DNA from: SIG452 sp045541975
Lineage (GTDB): Bacteria; Bacillota; Clostridia; UMGS1840
Direction: 5' to 3'
Assembly (NCBI GenBank): GCA_045541975.1
Contig: JAZQKB010000022.1
Span: 31,665 to 95,664 of the forward strand
Length of the DNA: 64,000 nt
Below the pieces are notes generated by a model. That model did not search any database and was not told the origin of the DNA. It worked only from the letters and a program-made list of their open reading frames with translations. Both the position numbers and the translations under genes were made by a program. Shown here in pieces: positions 58,684 to 64,000 of this stretch. Numbering within the stretch: the stretch's first letter is position 1; every line of letters begins with the position of its first letter.

Positions 58684-61041
58684 ATGGCAATTAAGAAAAA
58701 AAAGACATCCCGCTCTGCAAAACGGGTTTCCAGAATTGCACCGCAGAAAAAAGATAAGAAAATCAAACTGGATCCTCAGGTTTCCTTTGTGATTAAGTTA
58801 TTATGCGGGATTGCATTGCTGATTTATATGTTCTTAAGTGTATACACTGATCTGGCAGGGGGGCTTGGTTCCTTTTTCAGATGGCTTTTATGTGCATTGT
58901 TTGGAGAAGGTGCATTCTATATTCCCTTAATCACCGTTTATGCAGTGGTGATGGGTTGCATCTATATGAAAACCGGTGACGGATTGGGTAAAATCATTAC
59001 TGCAATTGTCCTGATGCCTGTGGTTTCTATGGGATTGCACGTATTGTGTGGATGCCAGGTTTCCAGCTTATCTCTCGGTAATTGGGGTGCCATTACTGCT
59101 GATGCTCAACTGGGTTTAAACGGCGGTCTGTTCGGTACCTATCTTGGCGCATTGGTTCGCGGTTTGTTAGGCGAATGGGGTGCTATTATCTTTGTTGTGT
59201 TAGCAATGCTATTCTGTCTCTTTGTCATGTTTAACGAAATTGTTGCTGCCGGATTTTCCAGACTTTTCACTTGGCTCGGGAAAAAACTGCGTCAGGAAAA
59301 GACCTCCAAGGTGTTCCGTGTGCCTGGGGTGAAAGCGGATAAGGTCCGTTCTGAAGACGTGATTCAGAAGGAAATTGAAAAAACCACGTTGGATGTTCCC
59401 ATTACCATGGAAGCACCGGATCATGCAGACGTGATTATTGAAAAATTTGCATCCCCGGAAGACCAGATGAAAAATCCTGAAATTACTCCCGAACCGGTGG
59501 TAGCTGCCGAAGCTAACCGAAAACCGGCATTAAGCAATCAGGAAATTGAAACCGTTGCGCAGGAACTGAATGAAGCAAAAGAGCAGGAAGTGAAAGAATA
59601 TATCTATCCCTCTTTGGATTTTCTCAATAAAGGAACAAACCGTCCTACCGGTTTATCCAAAGAAGAACTGAACGAAAATGCTATCCGTTTGGTATCCACG
59701 ATGCGGGAGTTTGGTGTAGAAGCAGAAGTGGTCAGCGTGCAGGAAGGCCCCTCTGTAACCCGATATGAAATCCGTCCCCAGGTAGGGGTTAAAATCTCCA
59801 AAATTATGGGATTAAGTGAAGATATTGCTCTTCGTATGGCAGCCAAAGGAATCCGTATTGCACCCGTTCCCGGAAAAACCGTGATCGGGGTGGAAATTGC
59901 CAACCAGAAGGTAATGCCCGTTTTCGTGCGTGACGTTATTGCATCTCCCGAATTTATGGAGCATAAATCCAAAGTGTCTTTCGCAGTTGGGAAAGATATT
60001 GCAGGCACAACTGTGGTGGGTGACATTGCCAAAATGCCTCACTGTCTGATTGCCGGAGCAACCGGTTCCGGTAAGAGTGTATGCATTAACTCTCTGATTA
60101 CTTCTATCTTGTATAAAGCAAGTCCGGAAGAAGTTAAAATGATTATGATTGACCCCAAAGTGGTGGAATTATCTGTTTATAACGGTATTCCTCATCTGCT
60201 GATTCCTGTGGTAACAGATCCCAGAAAAGCTGCAGGTGCCTTAAACTGGGCGGTTATGGAAATGCTCAACCGCTATAATCTGTTTGAAAAAGCCAACGTT
60301 CGTGACTTAGATAGCTACAATGAGCATCAGATTGCCAACGGCGAAAATACGCTGCCTAAAATTGTAATTATTGTGGACGAGCTTGCCGACTTGATGATGG
60401 CATCTCCCAAGGAAGTAGAAGAATACATCTGCCGTCTGGCACAGCTTGCCAGAGCAGCAGGCATGCATTTGATTATTGCAACTCAACGTCCCTCCGTGGA
60501 TGTTATCACGGGTCTTATCAAAGCAAATATGCCGTCTCGTATTGCATTTGCGGTATCCTCCCAGATTGACTCCAGAACCATTTTGGATATGGGCGGAGCA
60601 GAAAAACTTCTGGGAAAAGGGGATATGCTGTACGCTCCTATCGGAGAATCCAAACCTATCCGTGTGCAAGGTGCTTTAATCACGGACAAAGAAGTGGAAC
60701 AGATTGTTGATTTCTTAAAACAGAACACAGAAGTTTCTTATGATGACGACGTGATTTCCCATATTGAAACTGCAGGTACCAAAGACGGTCCTTCTTCTGT
60801 TAGTGATGGCGGTGATGCAGACCAGATGCTTCCTGATTGTATCGAATTTGTGGTAGAATTGGGAGAAGCTTCTGTTTCCAAACTACAGCGTCGGTTCAAA
60901 CTGGGATATTCCAGAGCTGCGCGCATTGTGGACCAGATGGAAGACAGAGGTATTGTGGGTCCTTCGGAAGGCAGCAAACCCAGACAGGTATTAATGACCA
61001 AAGAACAGTACTACGAAATGAAATTAAACGAAGGAATTTAA
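58684..61041 (+). CDS. FtsK/SpoIIIE DNA translocase
   Basis: A 785-residue protein: basic N-terminus, four membrane helices (about 35-190), acidic linker, then the motor: Walker A GATGSGKSVCINSL near 459, Walker B IVIIVDELADLMMA near 560, and a C-terminal winged-helix gamma domain (ELGEASVSKLQRRFKLGYSR near 725) for oriented DNA recognition. It moves chromosome ends at the division or sporulation septum. Confidence 0.95.
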   Translation: MAIKKKKTSRSAKRVSRIAPQKKDKKIKLDPQVSFVIKLLCGIALLIYMFLSVYTDLAGGLGSFFRWLLCALFGEGAFYIPLITVYAVVMGCIYMKTGDGLGKIITAIVLMPVVSMGLHVLCGCQVSSLSLGNWGAITADAQLGLNGGLFGTYLGALVRGLLGEWGAIIFVVLAMLFCLFVMFNEIVAAGFSRLFTWLGKKLRQEKTSKVFRVPGVKADKVRSEDVIQKEIEKTTLDVPITMEAPDHADVIIEKFASPEDQMKNPEITPEPVVAAEANRKPALSNQEIETVAQELNEAKEQEVKEYIYPSLDFLNKGTNRPTGLSKEELNENAIRLVSTMREFGVEAEVVSVQEGPSVTRYEIRPQVGVKISKIMGLSEDIALRMAAKGIRIAPVPGKTVIGVEIANQKVMPVFVRDVIASPEFMEHKSKVSFAVGKDIAGTTVVGDIAKMPHCLIAGATGSGKSVCINSLITSILYKASPEEVKMIMIDPKVVELSVYNGIPHLLIPVVTDPRKAAGALNWAVMEMLNRYNLFEKANVRDLDSYNEHQIANGENTLPKIVIIVDELADLMMASPKEVEEYICRLAQLARAAGMHLIIATQRPSVDVITGLIKANMPSRIAFAVSSQIDSRTILDMGGAEKLLGKGDMLYAPIGESKPIRVQGALITDKEVEQIVDFLKQNTEVSYDDDVISHIETAGTKDGPSSVSDGGDADQMLPDCIEFVVELGEASVSKLQRRFKLGYSRAARIVDQMEDRGIVGPSEGSKPRQVLMTKEQYYEMKLNEGI

Positions 61042-61059
61042 TTCCCGAAAGGAACAGCT

Positions 61060-62769
61060 TTGAAACATCCTTTTTATTTTGACGGTGCATTCGGAACCTA
61101 TTACGCCGAACTCTATAAGACTGATGAACCCTGTGAGCTTGCGAATGTGAATCATCCCCAGCGGGTGGCAAACATTCACAGGGAGTATATTCGTGCGGGT
61201 GTTGATGCTATCAAAACCAACACGTTTGGGGTAAATCATTCGTTAGCTGATGAAGAAACCGTGGTTTCTCTTTTGAAAACAGGGTATCAGATTGCCTGCG
61301 AAAGTGCGCAGGGAACAAATGTGCAAGTTTTTTGCGATATCGGTTATATCGACGGAGAAGAGAGCGAAGCGGAATATAAACGGAATGTAGACGTGTTTCT
61401 TTCCTTGGGTGCCAAATACTTTTTATTTGAAACCCTGCAGGAGTACGGCTTTTTAGGAAACGTAATTTCCTATCTGAAAAAGAGGGAGCCTTCTGCAACC
61501 GTTTTGGTATCCTTCAGCGTTTCGCAGGATGGCTATACCAAAAAAGGATATCATTACAAGAATCTTTTAAAACAAGCGGCAAAAGATGCCGATATTGTAG
61601 GATTAAACTGTCAGTGCGGTCCCGCTCATCTGTACCGTTTGATTAGTCAACTTAATTTAACGGATTATCCGTCTTTTTCGGCAATGCCCAATGCCGGATA
61701 TCCGCAGTCTGTAAACGGACGGACTGTTTATTCCAATAATATTTCCTACTACAGTGAAAAACTGCTTGCCATCGCATCCTTGGGCGTTCCCGTACTTGGC
61801 GGTTGCTGTGGTACCACACCTGCCCATTTAGAGGCAGTGATTGGTGGTGTGATTCCCACTGCCGAAACAGTTGTTGTTTTGGAACAGTCCAAAACAACAG
61901 CGCAGAAGAACAGCTTATTGGAGTATTTTAAGAGTGGGAAAAAGATACTGGCAGTCGAAATTGATCCTCCTGTGGATACAGATGTTTCTTTTTTGATGTC
62001 GGCATCCCAACAAATAAAGCAGGCTGGTGCTCACGTGATTACCGTAGCGGATTCACCGTTAGCTCGTACCCGTGCAGACAGTTTGATGCTTGCGGCTAAA
62101 ATCAAGCGTGATATTGATATTGATGTGTTGCCTCATTTGTGTTGCCGTGATAAAAATTCAATCGCAATCAGAAGCTCTCTGATTGGAGCTAATATTGAGA
62201 ATGTCAATAATGTGCTGGTGGTGACCGGAGACCCGATTTCCCGTAATGACGGCGGTGTTTTTCAGTTCAATTCTTATACGTTGATGAATCTGATTTCCAA
62301 CTTAAATCAGGAGATTTTTCATGAAAATCCATATACTGTTTGCGGTGCATTAAATGTGAATGCCTTGCATTTTGAAGCAGAACTTGCCCGTGCGAAAACC
62401 AAAATTGCATCAGGGGCCAAAGTGTTTTTGACTCAGCCGATTTTTTCCCGGCAGGCAGTGCGAAATTTTCATCTTGCAAAAAAGGAGCTGGATGGTTATC
62501 TTCTGGCGGGTATTCTTCCCATTGCCGGTTGGAAAAACGCCCTGTTTCTCAATAACGAAGTGTCTGGCATCGAAATCCCTACGGATTTTATCGAAGCGCT
62601 AAAAGAAATGCCACCTGAACAAGTAGCGAATGCAGTTGTGGATTACAGTATGGATATCATCCGTCAGGTATATGATGTTGCAGACGGTTTTTATATTATG
62701 ACGCCACTTCGGAAAACTGAATTGGTGGCAAACTTACTGTCTCGGATAAAAGCTTTGAAAGAAGGTTAG
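61060..62769 (+). CDS. Homocysteine S-methyltransferase fused to methylene-THF reductase
   Basis: A 569-residue fusion. Residues 1-285 are the homocysteine-binding domain with zinc cysteines in GLNC near 182 and GGCCGTTPAHL near 245. Residues 295-569 are the MTHFR flavoprotein (LAVEIDPP near 297, VLVVTGDP near 385). Start is TTG 61060 after AAAGGA. With the next gene it spans parts of a split methionine synthase. No B12-binding domain is present. Confidence 0.9.
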   Translation: MKHPFYFDGAFGTYYAELYKTDEPCELANVNHPQRVANIHREYIRAGVDAIKTNTFGVNHSLADEETVVSLLKTGYQIACESAQGTNVQVFCDIGYIDGEESEAEYKRNVDVFLSLGAKYFLFETLQEYGFLGNVISYLKKREPSATVLVSFSVSQDGYTKKGYHYKNLLKQAAKDADIVGLNCQCGPAHLYRLISQLNLTDYPSFSAMPNAGYPQSVNGRTVYSNNISYYSEKLLAIASLGVPVLGGCCGTTPAHLEAVIGGVIPTAETVVVLEQSKTTAQKNSLLEYFKSGKKILAVEIDPPVDTDVSFLMSASQQIKQAGAHVITVADSPLARTRADSLMLAAKIKRDIDIDVLPHLCCRDKNSIAIRSSLIGANIENVNNVLVVTGDPISRNDGGVFQFNSYTLMNLISNLNQEIFHENPYTVCGALNVNALHFEAELARAKTKIASGAKVFLTQPIFSRQAVRNFHLAKKELDGYLLAGILPIAGWKNALFLNNEVSGIEIPTDFIEALKEMPPEQVANAVVDYSMDIIRQVYDVADGFYIMTPLRKTELVANLLSRIKALKEG

Positions 62770-62776
62770 TAAACAA

Positions 62777-63571
62777 ATGTTAATCATTTCCGAAAAATTA
62801 AATAGTTCTATTCCGTCCGTGTTGGAAGCGTTTCAGCGGAAAAATGATGAATTGTTAATAGAACTGATCAAAAAACAAGAGGATGCAGGTGCAACCTATA
62901 TTGATATTAACACTGCCGTGTTGCAGGAAGCGGAATTAGAAACGATGCTTTATGCCATTGATCTGGTGAAACAGCATTCCAAAATGGGGATTATGATTGA
63001 CACCCCCAATGTGTCTGTGGTGCATCAGGCTGTGGAGGCTTGCGAGGGAAGAAACATTATTATTAATTCTGTTACCGTTTCCGAACGGATTGACGAGCTA
63101 ATGGAATTACTAAAAAGCCGTCAGGACATTATGGTTGTAGGGTTACCTATCCCGAAAGAGGGCATTCCTCATACTGCAGAGGAACGTGTCCGTTATGCTG
63201 GAGAAATTATTGAAAAATTCCGTGCCAACAGCGTGTCGGAAGAGCGTGTTTTCATTGATGTTTTGGTGGAAGCACTGGCTGTGGGAGACAAGAATGCAAC
63301 CATTTGTTTAGAAACGCTGCGTCTGTTAAAAGAAACCTATCCCAATGTAAAAACTACCGGTGGTTTTTCCAATATTTCCTTTGGGCTTCCCAAACGTACC
63401 GTTTTAAATACTGCGTTTCTAGCGATGGCAATGTATCAGGGATTGGATAGTGCGATTATGGATCCGGCTCCCGACAGTATGCGCAAAAGCTACCGCGCTA
63501 TCAACGCATTGTTGGGCAACGATGAATATTGCATGGATTACATCGACGAAATTCGAGGTACAGAAGAATAA
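62777..63571 (+). CDS. Pterin-binding (MetH/AcsE-type) methyltransferase domain protein
   Basis: A 264-residue DHPS-fold protein: NTAVLQEAE-like loop near 47, MIDTPN near 71, and TGGFSNISFGLPKR near 194, the methyltetrahydrofolate-binding signature. It would transfer the methyl group from methyl-THF to a corrinoid protein. Follows the fusion gene by 7 bases, so the two are an operon. Confidence 0.9.
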   Translation: MLIISEKLNSSIPSVLEAFQRKNDELLIELIKKQEDAGATYIDINTAVLQEAELETMLYAIDLVKQHSKMGIMIDTPNVSVVHQAVEACEGRNIIINSVTVSERIDELMELLKSRQDIMVVGLPIPKEGIPHTAEERVRYAGEIIEKFRANSVSEERVFIDVLVEALAVGDKNATICLETLRLLKETYPNVKTTGGFSNISFGLPKRTVLNTAFLAMAMYQGLDSAIMDPAPDSMRKSYRAINALLGNDEYCMDYIDEIRGTEE

Positions 63572-63584
63572 TCACAAAAAAGAG

Positions 63585-63618
63585 TCCTGTTTTCATATTT
63601 GGAAGACGGGATTTTTTT
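63585..63618 (+). terminator. Intrinsic terminator after the methyltransferase gene
   Basis: A 10-bp stem with G-U pairs (63585-63594 with 63602-63611) and seven T. The direct repeat described below begins at this T-run. Confidence 0.8.
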
Positions 63619-63730
63619 GTTTTTTAGCAGGGAAGAAGCATTAAATCCGAAAAATAAAATAGATTCTAAAAAAATCCAAAAAAAATTCTGAAAAAATTTA
63701 AAAAAAAGGTTGACAATTCCTTTTTGTGGT
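63612..63730 (+). repeat. Direct repeat, copy 1 (tRNA promoter region)
   Basis: This 119-bp stretch is identical to 63882-64000. It contains the T-run, A-tracts and the -35 box of the tRNA promoter. Confidence 0.97.
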
Positions 63731-63738
63731 GATATAAT
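63710..63738 (+). promoter_or_regulatory. Consensus SigA promoter of tRNA-Gln
   Basis: TTGACA at 63710-63715, 17-base spacer, TATAAT at 63733-63738. A-tracts upstream look like an UP element. Confidence 0.92.
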
Positions 63739-63766
63739 AGCAAAGGTTCAGAAAATTGGAATATTT

Positions 63767-63840
63767 AGCGGGATTGTGTAAGGGTAGCACGACAGACTCT
63801 GACTCTGTTTGTGAGGGTTCGAATCCTTCTCCCGCTGCCA
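63767..63840 (+). tRNA. tRNA-Gln (anticodon CTG)
   Basis: A complete cloverleaf: acceptor AGCGGGA/TCCCGCT, D stem GTGT/GCAC, anticodon stem ACAGA/TCTGT with loop CTCTGAC (anticodon CTG at 63799-63801), T stem GAGGG/CCTTC with TTCGAAT loop, discriminator G and encoded CCA. The first base pair is A-T rather than the usual T-A. Confidence 0.93.
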
Positions 63841-63881
63841 GAGAGAGGGGCGTGGCTGCGGGGGGAGGGGGTTTTAATGAT

Positions 63882-64000
63882 TTTTTTTGTTTTTTAGCAG
63901 GGAAGAAGCATTAAATCCGAAAAATAAAATAGATTCTAAAAAAATCCAAAAAAAATTCTGAAAAAATTTAAAAAAAAGGTTGACAATTCCTTTTTGTGGT
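63882..64000 (+). repeat. Direct repeat, copy 2, running off the window
   Basis: Identical to copy 1 at an offset of 270 bases, including TTGACA at 63980-63985. The repeat is cut by the window edge, so it is at least 119 bp. A second tRNA probably follows. Confidence 0.97.

Noticed and set aside
61042..61059. SAM riboswitch before the methionine genes
   Set aside because: Only 18 bases separate ftsK from the fusion gene, leaving no room for a riboswitch.

Overview
This 64 kb window comes from the chromosome of an AT-rich, endospore-forming member of the Firmicutes, most likely an anaerobic Clostridia lineage. The evidence is the complete spoIIIA operon, spoIVFA-spoIVFB and spmA-spmB, a LexA/YneA SOS pair, an L27 ribosomal protein with a Prp-cleavable N-terminal extension, FAD-dependent ThyX, a SCIFF peptide precursor and many textbook TTGACA-17-TATAAT promoters. 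Almost everything is chromosomal housekeeping. No integrase, transposase, intact prophage or CRISPR array was seen.

Layout. 1-5.6 kb: the 3' end of a calcium-type P-ATPase, an aldo/keto reductase with a ferredoxin-like tail, and three tandem PHP metallohydrolase paralogues. 5.6-9.5 kb: rplU-prp-rpmA behind an L21 leader, divergent lexA and yneA sharing three LexA boxes, then spoIVFA-spoIVFB on the minus strand behind a SigE-type promoter. 9.5-26.8 kb: a long plus-strand run of tRNA modification (Sua5, RimI, TsaD, TrmFO), two M16 peptidase-like proteins, lgt, dprA, topA, a radical SAM protein, a racemase, rmuC, pncB and an MgtC-like protein. 26.9-33.9 kb: minus-strand spoIIIAA-AH, followed by a lysine-rich small protein, a full-length phage-type portal protein and a small DUF2508-like protein. 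34-46 kb: maf, an AraC regulator, a polar amino acid ABC transporter, Asp23/YloV/RecG, a membrane glycosyltransferase-like protein fused in frame to serine acetyltransferase, and cysS. 46-51 kb: yajC, a TIGR04086 membrane protein, the SCIFF precursor, 5-formyl-THF cyclo-ligase, a phosphoribosyltransferase, several tiny genes (YqzL, a 19-residue hydrophobic peptide, three uncharacterised proteins, DUF1540), exonuclease III and a ferredoxin. 51-56 kb (minus): acetyltransferase, SDR, spmA-spmB, mnmE, and a holin-like/amidase pair. 56-64 kb: tagA-like transferase, thyX, uppP, ftsK/spoIIIE, a homocysteine methyltransferase-MTHFR fusion with a separate pterin-binding methyltransferase, and a tRNA-Gln(CUG) whose promoter region is repeated at the window edge.

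Most notable points: an orphan portal protein directly downstream of the mother-cell-to-forespore channel operon; the glycosyltransferase-CysE fusion followed by cysS; a SCIFF precursor lacking its usual adjacent maturase; a small-gene cluster with sporulation-type promoters; a hairpin that would hide the spmA ribosome-binding site; an UppP with altered active-site residues; and a tandemly repeated tRNA promoter unit. Functions are assigned from motifs read by eye; no database search was run.
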